A DNA stretch of 64,000 bases from NCBI GenBank assembly GCA_033980235.1, contig CM067065.1:7147328-7211327 (forward strand), read 5' to 3'. The position numbers and the translations under genes were made by a program. The stretch is from Diadema setosum. Taxonomy: Eukaryota; Echinodermata; Echinoidea; Diadematoida; Diadematidae. Positions 21,647 to 33,324 of the stretch are shown here, piece after piece (the stretch's first letter is position 1; every line of letters begins with the position of its first letter). Under the pieces are notes generated by a model. The model saw only the letters and a list, made by a program, of their open reading frames with translations. It had not been told where the DNA came from and searched no databases.

Positions 21647-22989
21647 GGTTGGGGCACCACCTATCGGCAGGGCACCTTCCCATCGGCACCCTGCGTATCA
21701 TGGCTGTTTGCGTAAAGAACGAAAAGGTACGCGCGGGATTAAAGTGAAAACAAAGTTCTGGTAAGGGCCTGAGAACCCGTCTGGCACCATTTCATATTTG
21801 CTTGCAATATATCGAAAGAGTCTACAAAGAAACTTACCTGGCTGACGCGGTTTGCCGGAATGATGAGTCGTTTCGGAGTATTTTGAGAAAAATAATAAAA
21901 GTCGGTAGACCGACTTTTATTCCAGAAGGCTCCAGACTAACTCGGTCTCAGGGAAAACTCGACCCTATTTCAGACAATTTACACACAGTTCGTGATTGCC
22001 ATGTTCATCAGTTCTCTACGAATACCAAACGAGGCCTTGATGAGCAGACAGGAAAGTGCGTGCTAATCCTGTACAAAACAAATGGACAGCGCGCGGTCCT
22101 CAACCTCAGTTGCTGAGACGCGCGGTCTTTGAAGTTTTTGTTGTTGTTTATCAAGCGTCTTTGATTGTTTTTAGAGGTGCTTGAGAGGCGCACACTAATT
22201 TTGCATGCGCGCCAAAGAGGTTTTTGATGCGCGCGTTGTAACAACTCGCACCATTATATACTGCGAGTAGCCAGAACGCTACAATGTATTTTATACAGGC
22301 CGCTCCCATATGCATAGTACAACGCTGTACAATCCAGGGGGTAGGGACAACCAATACAACTCATCCTGCCGTCAAGCAAAGCGAGGCCGAGTTATCCCCG
22401 AGTCCGAGTCTAGCCTGACCCCGTTCGGGTAAGTTCTGAGACTGAATGTTTTTGGTTAATATTTCCCATTTTCGTCGTTACCCATCGAATATCTTGTTAT
22501 TACAGCGTTATTCCGCACATTTCCTAGGCATACGTTCACATTTTGGAGCAAAATTTGACAACTTTTGCAGGCGTACCAGAACTTTCTTTGGGCTTTAAGT
22601 GTCATTAGCTGTAAAGACAGTAAAAACGAAGAAACGAAAATCAAACTCAAACAAACCAAGCTAAAAATTACACATCCGCTCAGTAACGACGCATGGCTGT
22701 GAAATTCACGTGTATTACCTATGCTGTGAAATTCACGTGTATACCTATGGAGGGGAGGGGGTGCCGATCGAAAGGTTCCCTTTTTAGCTGCGCGAAGAAA
22801 ACGGAACGCACGCACTAAAATTGCACTATTCTAAAACGGAGATTCATAATCAACGAGACGGTCACGACATCCAAAACTGCAGTATTTATGGCATATTTGA
22901 GGTAAGAATTAGGCGGATTTGTGTTATATTTTTAGAATAAACAAGCTACAGATCCTTAGGGTGACGATACGTGGTACCCCCAACCCTAC
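21647..22989. mobile_element. Putative 1.3-kb inserted DNA element
   Basis: It interrupts a repeat that is continuous at 37790-37900. Its ends are imperfect inverted repeats: GGTTGGGTTGGGGCACCACC on the left and GTGGTACCCCCAACCC on the right. The interior is richer in G+C and has a 104-codon frame at 21802-22116 with no domain I recognise. A non-autonomous DNA transposon is the simplest reading; a captured host segment is possible. Confidence 0.5.
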
Positions 22990-23560
22990 ATACCATGAGA
23001 TTCATTTTAAGATCGGGAGGTAAGTCTGATTTGACCTCTGATGACCTCCAGAGGTCAATGAACTTCAAATATCAGAATATTTTTGATATTTGAAGGCATT
23101 TGTGAAAGATAGGCCTAGACGTTGGTTACGCTGCACTAAATATGCATTTGTACTACAATTCTTTTGATTCCACAGGGCATTGACAGGTTTCTACCTTTGA
23201 CCTCTGATGACCTTTAGAAGTCAATGACCTCAAAATACCATAATAGTGATCTGTGATGTACTTACTAGGTAATGATAAACATGATTAAGATGTGCAAAAC
23301 AAGCTATCTGTTTTACAATGAAACTGTCTTCATATTCCAAAGAGCAAAGACAGGTTTCTATCTCTGACCTCTGGAGACCTTTAGAGGTCAATGACCTCAA
23401 AATATCATAATATTGATCTGTGGTGGCATTAGTTAATGATAAACATGGTTAAGATGTACAAAACAAGCATATCTGTTTTACAAGAAATTGTCTTCATATT
23501 CCAAAGAGCACAGACAGGGCTCTACCTTTGACCTCTGGTGATCTTTAGAGGATGTACAAA
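22990..23560. repeat. ~166-bp tandem repeats with TGACCT half-sites
   Basis: Three to four units, each with TTTGACCTCTGATGACCT-type words, then AGGTCAATGACCTCAAAATA, then AATGATAAACATG and AAGATGTGCAAAACAAGC. Their starts are about 166 bp apart (23034, 23203, 23369, 23532). AGGTCAATGACCT is perfect at 23385-23397. The same family is at 25590-25715 and, inverted, 37070-37800. It is non-coding. Confidence 0.85.
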
Positions 23561-25192
23561 ACAAACACAATTGTAGCCCAGATGGCTACTAGCACATGTT
23601 TATAATAAAGGATAAAATAGAATAGAATAGAACAGAATAGGATAGAGAGTAAAAGAAAACAGATCACTGCAGTCGTTTTCCTAGACACCCTGTGACACCA
23701 ATATGCTAAGTATTTTCCTCTTCTTGGAGTTTTTAAAACCGTTTACTAGTATCTTCCTTCCAGCTGTTCCCTTTTTTTTCAAACCCCCCTCTTCCAAGAA
23801 AATTCTATGGTGAAAGGAATTTATGAGTTTGACATTGGCTACTTTCCCCGCTAGTGGTCAGCACTCTCCATCCCCAAAGCCCCGCGCCAAATTACGGGGA
23901 ATAACGTGATGACGTGTTTTTGCCCTCTGATCCCCAAACATAAATGACCCTCTGAGCTGGAAGGTGGCCATCCTGCCAGAATGTATTCCTCTATTCTAGC
24001 ATTTATTGTTTAGTGGAGTGGGTCAAACAGGAACTCCAAAGACAAATTCAGGGACAACGACCCAGAACAACGATGACGTTGGTTGTCATAAGGACACTAA
24101 TATCCATTTGGTGTGTCATTTTAATATACAAGAAACAATAAAGTCTTTACCAGTGGTTACAGAGAAGAAGTGAATGAAGAAACTAAAAGACAGTGGGCGA
24201 ATTAATCAGAAATTGAGATGAATCAGTAGAAAATTGAATTCACACAGAAACGAATAGGAGGAGCAAATTGAACATTTTGACCAATAAGGAATGAATTTCT
24301 AGTGAACACCACACCCCAATATAAGATTGAGCCAATGAAATTCTTCAGAGAAAGGAAGTTTGTTAGTAAATTAGTTATAAAAAACATGTCTGAGCCGAGA
24401 AATCAGAGTGGCAAGCACAATGGGAGCGGCTTCACACTATATAGTGAAGCAAAGGCTGCAGAGCATTTTGGAACTTTGAGGAACTTTGAGAATAGTTGGA
24501 GACCACAAAGATAAAGACAGGAGTCCCTTCCTTGTTACATCATGCCCCCTCCAAGTCAATCAACTAATCTTTATCGACGCTGTGAATGTGATGAGGATCT
24601 GACTGTCGTAACTGAATCGGCGAGCAGCAGCACATGAGGAGAAACTGTGCGTCACGATAAGACAAAACTTTGGTGGTTTACACCAATTTGGAGTGCAATT
24701 ACAAACTCCAAATGGTCAACTGGTGTCATCGGAGATGTTGAAGCGCCCTGTCAGACTGATACAAAGTGGACAGTGATGGTGACGAAGAGTCTAATGAGAG
24801 CGCGACAGCATACCACTCAACGGACGGCCCAGCCGCACTGACGAGATCGACAATGACATGCAGACGAGGACCTCATTCGTCGACCGTACCGATGTCGAGA
24901 TAAGTGACCACACCCACTAGCATCATTTCTCCCTACTAACTAAATCCCTCCATTTCCCATAGAATAAGACGGTATATGAAATGGTCTCAAAAGCCGTAAA
25001 GACGCTCCTAAGTGATGAGTGGAATGCTAAACTAAGTTGTGAGGAAAGAAACTTGTTTGTGAGGAAGTTTTTTGTTTCAGACCTACAGGAAGGCAGGTCG
25101 TTGGAATAAATATGCCGTTAGTTGCATTGGTGTTATCCTTTTAAATTTTATCATTCTAACGCATTTTGCATTTGGTGTTGTGGAAGGGTCTA
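23561..25192. other. Unassigned DNA
   Basis: An (AATAG)n tract lies at 23609-23645. Open frames at 24302-24514 and 24647-24841 (70 and 64 codons) are not flanked by convincing splice sites and match no family I know. I looked for LTR-type paired ends and did not find them. Confidence 0.45.
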
Positions 25193-25391
25193 GGGCAATT
25201 ACCCCCTGGGCAATTACCCCGCACCCTTCCCCTGGCCCTAATCCTAATCCTAATCCTGAACCAAACCCTAACCCTAACCCAAACTCCTAACCCTAAACCT
25301 AACCCTAACCCTAATCTTTACTCTTACCTTATACCACTAACCAGTATTTGGCCGGGGGTAATTGCCCTCCGGGGGTAATTGCCCGGATACG
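25193..25391. mobile_element. Inverted-end element with CCCTAA interior, second family
   Basis: The ends GGGCAATTACCCC (twice on the left) and GGGGTAATTGCCC (twice on the right) are inverted and differ from those of 20781-20986. The interior is CCTAAT and CCCTAA telomere-like repeat. It is non-coding. Confidence 0.8.
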
Positions 25392-25589
25392 GTTGTGGAA
25401 CAATATTTACTTTCTTCTACTTTTGGAATTTTGGTGATGATTGGTGTCTATGTGAGTATTTAGCCCCCGACCAGTACAGAGAGAAGGTGACAGACCAATC
25501 CAATATCTATCCGCCTCTGTACAATAATTGGTCGCCGGCTTGGAGAAAGTAGTAAGGAGTTTTAGGGAACTTACACAATAATGACGTTG

Positions 25590-25715
25590 TATTCATATAT
25601 TCCAAAGAGCACAGGCAGGTTTCCACCTTTGACCTCTGATGACCTCGACAGTTAAATGACCTCAAATTATCAGAATATTGATGTTCGACATCATGATTAA
25701 TGGTAAACATGATGA
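25590..25715. repeat. Single unit of the ~166-bp half-site repeat
   Basis: CATATTCCAAAGAGCACAGG precedes TTTGACCTCTGATGACCTCG, then TAAATGACCTCAAATTATCA. This matches units at 23161-23530. Confidence 0.8.
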
Positions 25716-25855
25716 TGTTCTATAGAGAGCATTGGATGGTCCTATTTATTAATCTGGTCTGGTGCTTACTGAAAACGGAAAAAGCATAATTAAAAAATCG
25801 ACCATTGACCCTTGCCAAAAACACTGCCCCGGAGCCCTACCCCACCCCTACACTT

Positions 25856-25891
<36 letters not shown>

Positions 25892-26237
25892 CCGCCGCCC
25901 CACTTAAGGTGTACTCTTTAGGAAAATTGAACATGAAATTGTAAAGTGCGCATCACCATGTCCCCGGTGAAGAAATATTAATTGCACTGTATAATGCTCT
26001 CGCAGATCTGTCAAACCTGTACCGCCCCACCCTGGCAAAAGGCAGCAAGTGACAAATGCGATTTATTGCTTAGAAATGAACAAAATAACATTGCGCTGGC
26101 GATTCCAATGACATATCGCACAGGATTGATTTCTAAGCCATATTTTTTTTCCAGGAAAATATCACTAAATCGGATTTGAGCAATTTGTCGAACCTTCCCC
26201 CCCCCCCCCCCCCCACTAAAGTAGGACAGTACGTGTA

Positions 26238-26277
<40 letters not shown>

Positions 26278-26292
26278 TAAGAGAGTAATCGT
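25716..26292. other. Unassigned DNA with (CA)n, poly-C and (TA)n
   Basis: (CA)n at 25859-25887, a C-run at 26197-26214 and (TA)n at 26236-26275. A 65-codon frame at 25982-26179 has no known domain. Confidence 0.6.
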
Positions 26293-26610
26293 TTAAAGGG
26301 GCAGTCTTTTAACTTTATAATGCATGATCATATGAAAATACTGTGTCAATACTATTAGAAATCGCATATGCTTTTCTTCAACGAGATCTGTGAACTTAAA
26401 AAAACTCAGTTGAAATCGCCTAAATCGCTCATTTTTCGGGTAGTCGGGAACGCCCCCAGAAAAAGCAAGGACCGGTCACGTGCCTTGTCAGGTGACACTT
26501 TGACGTACGAGGGGGTATTCATAGTGCCGACTGTCTCGCCGTATACCGTACTTCACAGTGCAGTGAGTCTTGTGTATTTGTAGGAAAGTTAGAGAAAATA
26601 TTTCAAGAAA

Positions 26611-27043
26611 ATGCCGTGGAGGTGTGTCGTCACCGCAGCAAAGACACAAAAGATGGGTGTAAGTCTGCACAACTTCCCTAGGCTAAAGATGACGCCATTC
26701 GAAAGAATTGGGTTTTGAGACTCATTTCATTTGCTGAAGCGAGCCCAGCAGTGCAGTGCAGTGCAGTGCCAGTGGGATGCATGCGATGAATGGTTCTTCT
26801 ATTCAACGTTATAGTCGTCAGGTTGTACAGCCTCGTATGCAGTGATCGCTTGGAGGAGTGGAGCCAAGTACATGTAAACTAGTAGAGGAGGGGCTGTATA
26901 CTCGGCTAGGATTTGTGCCCAAAAAGAGGATCCTACAGCCCATAGCTATCCCTGTCATCAAGCTGGGAACTGGAAGCCAATCCCATCGTCAGAGAGCTGA
27001 AAAACAAAGCGGATCAGCAGTTCTGAAGCTGGAGAGAAAGCGG
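26611..27043 (+). pseudogene. THAP zinc-finger exon, frameshifted
   Basis: The start MPWRCVVTAAKTQKMGVSLH followed by NFPR has the layout of a THAP domain N terminus: Cys at residue 5, then a Gly-Val-Ser-Leu-His-x-Phe-Pro block. The second Cys of the C2CH finger is missing. A stop follows at codon 36, but in another frame WVLRLISF supplies the conserved Trp. From 26858 a third frame gives EEGLYTRLGFVPKKRILQPI, then AIPVIK, which matches the end of THAP domains. It closes at a clean donor (CGG|GTATGT) in phase 0. A GCAGT microsatellite at 26748-26773 has disturbed the middle. THAP domains bind DNA and occur in Kolobok and P-element transposases as well as host factors. Position 300 bp inside a TIR favours the transposon. 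Confidence 0.6.
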
Positions 27044-27853
27044 GTATGTTCTGTATAGCGTCTAGACGACTCTATAGAGTCGAGATAGAAACACGAGACC
27101 AATGTATACAGATGAGAGACTCTAAATCTCTAGATCTATAGAGTCGGGTATGTTCTGTATAGACGACTCTCTAGCTATCATATGAGTATCGTAACTATAT
27201 CTATACACAGCCCAGTTGCTGTATAAATCGGGATGGGGTTCGCACGGCGTCTGGTTATGGCCTCGGCCTATTGCTAATATTCTACTAGTATCATACTAAC
27301 AGTTTCACGGTTTAGACAGGTTGATAAGCTCTGTCTGGCGTTTCGAGTGGGACTGCCTTGCTTCCCCAATAAAGTTCTAAAGAGTTGTACGTAGTAACCG
27401 AATGGTTGGATGGTATGTTACAAAACAAATTATTAGATTGAATTGATCTAGGACTGGGCATTATTGTTTGTCTTCACTTGCCCATTTGTCATTAGGCAAG
27501 TGAAATATTCAATATCCTTTTTTTTTTCTTGCCCCAAAATGTTTCCCATATATTAGTTGGCTAATGTAATGTGATTTCATAGTTTACATGTACTGTACAA
27601 AAAAAAAAAGTCACTTTCCAATCAGACAAGGAACTTTCTGCAGTCGTTTATTTTCAGTTGTCATCATTACAATTTCACTTGCCCTGGTTACAATGTTGAA
27701 TGTGGGGAAGTACTAATGGCAGTTATTATTTGTGATTAACAGTATTTGTTTCTCCCAAGAGTTCCTACATGCATCTAGTTAACCATGTTCTTACAGGCCT
27801 ACATAGACTTTTTTTTTTAAATTCAATCCTCTCTATGCTATTACTAATTACAG

Positions 27854-27925
27854 GGTTCAGCTGGCAGCATTGCATTACAGTGTGCAACACAAATCCAGAC
27901 CGGAGGCAAGCTCGAGGTGCAACAG
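27854..27925 (+). pseudogene. Possible second exon of THAP gene
   Basis: An acceptor (TTACTAATTACAG) and a donor (CAACAG|GTGATC) enclose 72 bases open in phase 0 (24 codons, beginning GSAGSIALQCATQIQTGGKL). This fits the phase 0 end of the THAP exon. The peptide is a Gln/Thr-rich linker type with no domain. Another frame here is open longer, to 28143, so the assignment is uncertain. Confidence 0.35.
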
Positions 27926-28198
27926 GTGATCTGCTCTACCAGATTGTGAAGCCGAAATACAAGGCTGGGTCTTCTAGTGTGAAGGTTCGTAAAGAATGGT
28001 GTAGATATTTTATGCAATATTGGAAGAAACTGAATTCACGTTACAAGACCAATTACAATGAAGAGAAAAATATTAGAATGGCACAATTTGTCAACTACAC
28101 ATTTTATTATTTGTTTGTCTTTGTAGAAGCATGGCTTTCTTGACCACTGAGTACACATAAAATGATCAATTTTAAAAGGTCAAGATATACATTTTCTC

Positions 28199-28220
28199 TT
28201 TTTTTTGGGGGGGGGGGGGG
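28199..28220. repeat. T8-G14 tract
   Basis: Another T run passing into a G run. Confidence 0.95.
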
Positions 28221-28533
28221 TGGAGGGGCAGGTCTTATGCCTGTTCCACTAATCAGAAGTCATAGAAGGGAGGCAGTCAGTTTTCCATTCCCGAAGACCA
28301 ACACTCCACATTCCATGACCAATGGCTACTTTGGCATTCTCAAATCAAGTCTTTGCATTGAGGACAAACCCCAATTTTGATATGAATTTGCAAAGATTTT
28401 TTTAATGTCATTATCAAAATGGTGGTTTCTGTTCATGACACCTCAAGGACTTTGTTGCTAATAACCAATGCAAACATCTTAATTCCATCTATTTTGTGTG
28501 TCCCTTTGTTTCTTTCTGTTGAATTTTCTACAG

Positions 28534-28616
28534 CACATGTTGATGATGTCCTTTCTGCTGTTGTGGAGTACGATGACAAAACTCCTGCATCCTGCCAGCC
28601 TTCAACGCCTCCCCTT
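28534..28616 (+). pseudogene. Possible third exon of THAP gene
   Basis: An acceptor TTTTCTACAG and a strong donor CTT|GTGAGT flank 83 bases. One frame reads HVDDVLSAVVEYDDKTPASC, then QPSTPPL, an acidic, Pro-rich protein-like linker. Its phase does not match 27854-27925 if that exon ends at 27925, so either that boundary or the gene itself is broken. Confidence 0.35.
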
Positions 28617-28622
28617 GTGAGT

Positions 28623-30061
28623 GCCATCGTGTGTCATCCAAGGGAGGAAGTTATTGAATATCACAGGAGACAATTTGCACCTGACAAATGATGTGATGGT
28701 TTCAGGAATCCTTGCAATTGAGATTGAAGTTCATATTATGTACAATATGATACAAATTTTTTGTGGAATGATTTTTTCATCTGTTCTTCTGTCAGATGTT
28801 GGATACAACACTCAAAATTTTGTTATGCATACCCAGCATTCTTATGCGCTCTATTCATGAGTGATCATCTAAAGACAAGATAAGATCACCTTGGTTATTG
28901 TTGTGTCCCGTCTGTATAACATGTATGTGGCATTTCATCACAAACAATATGATGCCAACTTGATATAGTGTTTCAAAGACCATTTCTTTGCCAATTGAAT
29001 ATTGTCCTTTTAATAGCAAAATCATAATTCATTTGCAATACAGGAGTCATGTGGATACAAAAGGAAAACTGTGTATTCTTTTGTTGGTGTTTAAAGCATA
29101 AATGACCATATTTATGGACAGATGAGCTTGCATTCTTAACACTATTCTGTAGAGATATTTAGTGTTGTATTAAAATGGTAAGTTTAGAAGATTTCTACAT
29201 GAATGCTGTCCCTTACTATGGTTTTATCATAGCATGTTTGCTGTTATAGATTAGAGCTCATCACTCTTATGATCAAATATTGATATTTTTGACAAGATAA
29301 TTTAGAATCAGATGTGCATGCATTATAGAACACAACACACTCAAAAGGGATTGAAAAAAAAATTGTATATACATGTAGTTTTGAGAAGAAATGCAATAAT
29401 TTACTCTTGGTATATGATTCACAGATTTATGAAAAAGGAGAACAAGATGTGTTCTAAGCATTAACATTTTACATAATCTTCATCTGTGTTTAAGCAGACT
29501 TAGGCCCAGTTACTCAAGTTCTGAGACCTGGAATGCATCCACAGGGAGAATCCGCACTCATAATGCGATGCTTAAGTCTAGTTGGGGAATTATTCTGTTG
29601 ATATCTATTATACATGTAGTTCTCCATACATAATCATAGAAGTCAAGCATTAAAAGTTAAGCATTGTTTTTTCTTATGAATATGGTGTCAGGGGTCTTAT
29701 GAAAGAACAATTGCTAGGTCACTCAGACTCAGACATTCATAATTATTCATGCAGATAGGTACTTCTGAAAATGTGCACACAAGCAAACACCCACATGCAC
29801 ATATGCTCACATACATTCACACATTTGTACACATTTTTAAATGTGTGAAAGATTGAATAACATCACTCACCTGTATTGTTTTGTATATGTACACTTGCAA
29901 TACATAATTATTTCTATCCTAAATTTGAGTTCTGTAGAGATTTCTGTATAGTGAAGAAGAAATCACAAAGCTTTTGATTCAATGTTAACATGAGAATGTC
30001 TCATAATATTGATATGAAATATACAGTATGTATGTGGAAAAGATAACTCTTCCGGACTGAT
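28623..30061. other. Transposon interior, unassigned
   Basis: A+T-rich, with frames of up to 79 codons and no domain. If a catalytic core once lay here I cannot recognise it. Confidence 0.4.
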
Positions 30062-30196
30062 TTGATGTCAAATGTGGATGTCACTCATGCGTGCTTGACT
30101 GACCAGCTGCCATTGATCCAGTGGAATAAATCCCATTTTGTTCCAACATTAGGATATGGAGATAACACACTGGTAGGGTTTTACAATCTCACTCCT
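30062..30196 (+). pseudogene. Possible exon with strong donor
   Basis: An open stretch reading MSNVDVTHACLTDQLPLIQW onward ends at CCT|GTAAGTAC. It is less A+T-rich than its surroundings and protein-like. No acceptor is obvious and I recognise no domain. It may belong to the + strand gene of the surrounding transposon. Confidence 0.25.
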
Positions 30197-31110
30197 GTAA
30201 GTACAATACCCCTCCCCTACTTTTCCTCACTCCCTTTTACTAATTTTCTTTGGTCTCCTATCTATACACACATCAACACACGCACACACACACACACCCT
30301 TTGCCATACTACACACATACCCACAAACACCTTCAAACAGGCATCACTTGAACACTCCCACCAACATGCAAATCGCATACATACATTTGTATGTACAACG
30401 CCATACAAATCTTACCTGTACATATATCTATGAGGGGAATATTTCTATCCATTCCATGAGGGGGAACATCAGACAAACATAGGGCAAATATATCAATGAT
30501 ATATTTATCCTATGTGTGTCTGATGTTGGTGTGTGTTTGTATCTGATATGCATGAGTGTACTGAGGGTGTGTGTATGTGTATGTTTGTGCATTTTCATGT
30601 GTCTGTATGAAGCTAATCTTTTTTTGTTAGTAAGGATGAATTTATACTGCATGTACTGTATTACTACAACCGCTCCAACTACATATAGAAAACACAACAC
30701 ACTTTTTTTTTTCCATTTGCATACAAAATATAATTGGTGTAATCAGCTGGAAGGAATGTTTGACAAATGAATACTGGTTCATGACAGAATACTACTATAT
30801 GAGCCAGCTACATTCCAGTTCAATGAGTTCGTAACTAGACTTGGTCCTGTTCTCTAAATAGAGGCTGTGAAGCTATTGCCGAAAAGGCTACAGCATCTTA
30901 ATTGTATTAGATCGTTATTTGTTTTTTGTGACCATGATTGACAACATAGCTGTTCAACATGTCAATTCTACACAATCAAAATTACTTTCAGTTGTATGGT
31001 TGTGAAAGTGTCATTTTCCAATTGCTAAAACATGCAGTAGATCTACATTACAAAAGAGAGAGGGGGAGCATAGTAAGAGTAAGAATTGAGACAAGAGTGC
31101 ATTTGACATA
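30197..31110. other. CA/GT-rich transposon interior
   Basis: CACACA- and GTGTGT-rich stretches at 30270-30310 and 30520-30600 with no gene. A small inverted pair, CATAGGGCAAATATATCAA and TGATATATTTATCCTATG, lies at 30477-30514. Confidence 0.5.
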
Positions 31111-31229
31111 CAGTCGAATCTTGTTATAATGAGGTACATTATGGGACCAGAGATATCACTCCTGTATATCAAGATCTTGTTATAACTACAGTTTGTCATA
31201 TCACTGCTTATTATATTGAGGTTCCACTG
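31111..31229. mobile_element. pogo/Tigger-like MITE
   Basis: It starts CAGTCGAATCTTGTTATAAT and ends TTATATTGAGGTTCCACTG. These are the inverted CAGT(C/G)GAACCTCGTTATAA-type ends known from pogo/Tigger elements. TA precedes the left end. It lies inside the larger TTAA transposon and must postdate it. Confidence 0.65.
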
Positions 31230-31581
31230 AACATGCATCAATAAATTACAATAAAATACAATGTACTGTAGATCATTTGTACAGAGAGGCTGAAGTCCAA
31301 CAGCATGTTTCTCAGCTGTGTGCCTTGATGAGTTGGTGTTGGACGCTGCATATCATCAGTATACCCAACATACCGGTAATGGACAAGGTGTCTGACAAAG
31401 TATGTGACATTTCGCAATGTACAAACTTATCTGATGCATTTCTACACTGTGACCACATTCCCGTTAAGCAGATCGCAATGTGACAAGTTGTCACATTCTA
31501 CACCCAATATCAGTGCTGCATATACAGTCTTATTACAACCTGTGCAAAATGAAAGCCTGTCACTATTTCTGATGGATGAGT

Positions 31582-31690
31582 TTATCAGATTTTTCTAACA
31601 GCAGAAGATGGCAGTAGGACTCTCACATTTTGGCCCAGAAATGTCCAGCATCATCTCACCAGTTACCGGTATGCAACATGTCTTGATCGC
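31582..31690 (-). pseudogene. P2X7-tail-type zinc domain, C-terminal exon
   Basis: After an acceptor on the minus strand (TTTCAATATCAG), the frame reads RSRHVAYR, stop, LVR, stop, CWTFLGQNVRVLLPSSAVRK. This follows the conserved end of the zinc-coordinating domain of the P2X7 receptor tail (an AYR segment, a Trp-rich segment, then LPS-x-AV-x-xI). Two in-frame stops replace expected Gln and Trp codons, and the frame closes with two stops near 31582-31587. It is the continuation of 32174-32432 across an intron of about 480 bp. Confidence 0.65.
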
Positions 31691-32085
31691 CTGATATTGA
31701 AACAAAAGTGAAACAAAATGGAATGCAAAAGGAGTAAAATTTGATAATCCTATTATATGACATCATGTGTTCATCTAGGAATTTATCTTGAGAATAGGAT
31801 TTAAATTAGACAATGTAAATGGGACCCATGGGGTATGGTAGTCATTATTTTGGGGACGACTGTATAATGGCAGGATAAAATACATGTATAAAAACATGTA
31901 TTGACTGCCTGAAATTGAAACAAAAATGAAATGAAATGGAATGCAATGGAATGCAAAGGGACTAAAATTTGATAATATATTACATAAGTGTTACTCTAGA
32001 AATCGTGAGAACAGGAATAAAATTACACAATGTGAATGGATCTTTCATATGTAGAATCGTATAATGACACCATAAAATTCATTAG
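31691..32085. repeat. ~214-bp direct duplication in the zinc-domain intron
   Basis: TTGAAACAAAAGTGAAACAA near 31698 and TTGAAACAAAAATGAAATGA near 31913 start two diverged copies. These share GGAATGCAAA, TAAAATTTGATAAT and a CACAATGTGAATGGA-type end. Confidence 0.7.
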
Positions 32086-32173
32086 GAAATTATCAGGGAT
32101 ATGAAAAAAGCCTAATATTTATTGCAACATTTGGAAAATAAAATAGGGAATTAAATGTGCCTAACAAACTCAC

Positions 32174-32432
32174 TTGTTATCTGCAGCATTTGTTCAAGCA
32201 CCTTCTCCATAGGCCTACTGTTGGGTGTCCTGGTAGCTTCCAGTTCCTTTCACCCATTCATCGAGGCCCACAGTTGAGAAACCTGGATGTGCTATAATAC
32301 AGCGCATTGGAGCATCGAAATGTCTTTCGTTGTACCGTAATTCTCAATCTTGTCCATTATATGCTCTGTCTCTTTGCAGCAAACGGATTCCCTGGCAGTG
32401 GTCATGTGGGAACACAGCTGCGACAGAGGCAC
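32174..32432 (-). pseudogene. P2X7-tail-type zinc domain, N-terminal exon
   Basis: The minus-strand exon starts after TTTGTTTTCAG and ends at a strong donor (ACAA|GTGAGT). It reads CLCRSCVP, then after a frame change HMTTARESVCCKE, later CIIAHPGF and GLDEWV, then near its end QQ, stop, AYG. Vertebrate P2X7 has a matching WC-x-CG-x-C, CC and CI(T/A) pattern that coordinates zinc. At least two frameshifts and a stop break it. The domain is known to exist outside P2X receptors in invertebrates; nothing here suggests P2X transmembrane segments. It runs towards the THAP gene inside the same TTAA element. Confidence 0.7.
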
Positions 32433-33324
32433 CTGAAAACAAAGAAAACATGAAAAAAAAAGAAGAAACATAACGAACAACACATTCCTATTTCCTTCTT
32501 TGTGATTATTAGTTGGTGTTTTGAAGTATGTACTGCACTGTCACACAATGAGGTTTAGACTATAGGCCTATTAGTCATTAGTGAAATCATTGTTTGAGTT
32601 CTAGGCAAGTGTGAACAAAATATTGTTCATGACTAGGCCTGTAGGAACCCCTACTGCCAGAGAGGTTACCACTGATACCAGACTCTTCAAACCACTGCTT
32701 AGCCCAGCCACATACAGTAATTGAAATTGCAGTTATGGTATGGCCGGCAAACACTTGTACCTTATTGCAAACAGCAGTTTTTCACTTATCCTTTCATAAC
32801 TTGTCTTGTGCTCGGCAATTTACATGTGAAACTGTAGTAAAGGAGGGCCTAGTGGAAACAAACTTGGTTGGAATTTACCAGTCGATTACCTCATGATAGG
32901 AAGGTCCTTGGGACCAGAGAAATGACCTCCTTATATACCGGGTACATGCGTATACAGGTACAGTACTATGAATTACATCAAAGTTTATACCAGGACTCAA
33001 GTAAAATGCTGTTAAATGCGGGAAAAAAAAATCGGGATCTGAAAAATCAGTTTGTCCTTGTGACATTATGAATGAGATCGAGAGATATGAGAGCTCAAGT
33101 ATGACATCTGCCTCGCCAGCTCAGTGCATAGCCTTTCAATTCATACCGTCGTTTACCGATGTCCCTCTTCCACTCCAGTTTCACGTTCATGTTGTATTGT
33201 AAACAAAATTCTGTTTTGATTTTTCCGACCCCAATCGACCTGCATTCTGTAAAAATTAACGTTAGGCCTAACGTTAGAGTGAATTATCTAGACTCTCAGC
33301 GTACTTGATACTAATGATAGTTAC

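Noticed and set aside
23760..25500. LTR retrotransposon
   Set aside because: No matching direct terminal repeats, no primer-binding site and no gag or pol motif could be found.
31582..32432. A P2X receptor gene
   Set aside because: Only the zinc-domain part is present. No transmembrane or extracellular P2X sequence is seen nearby on that strand.
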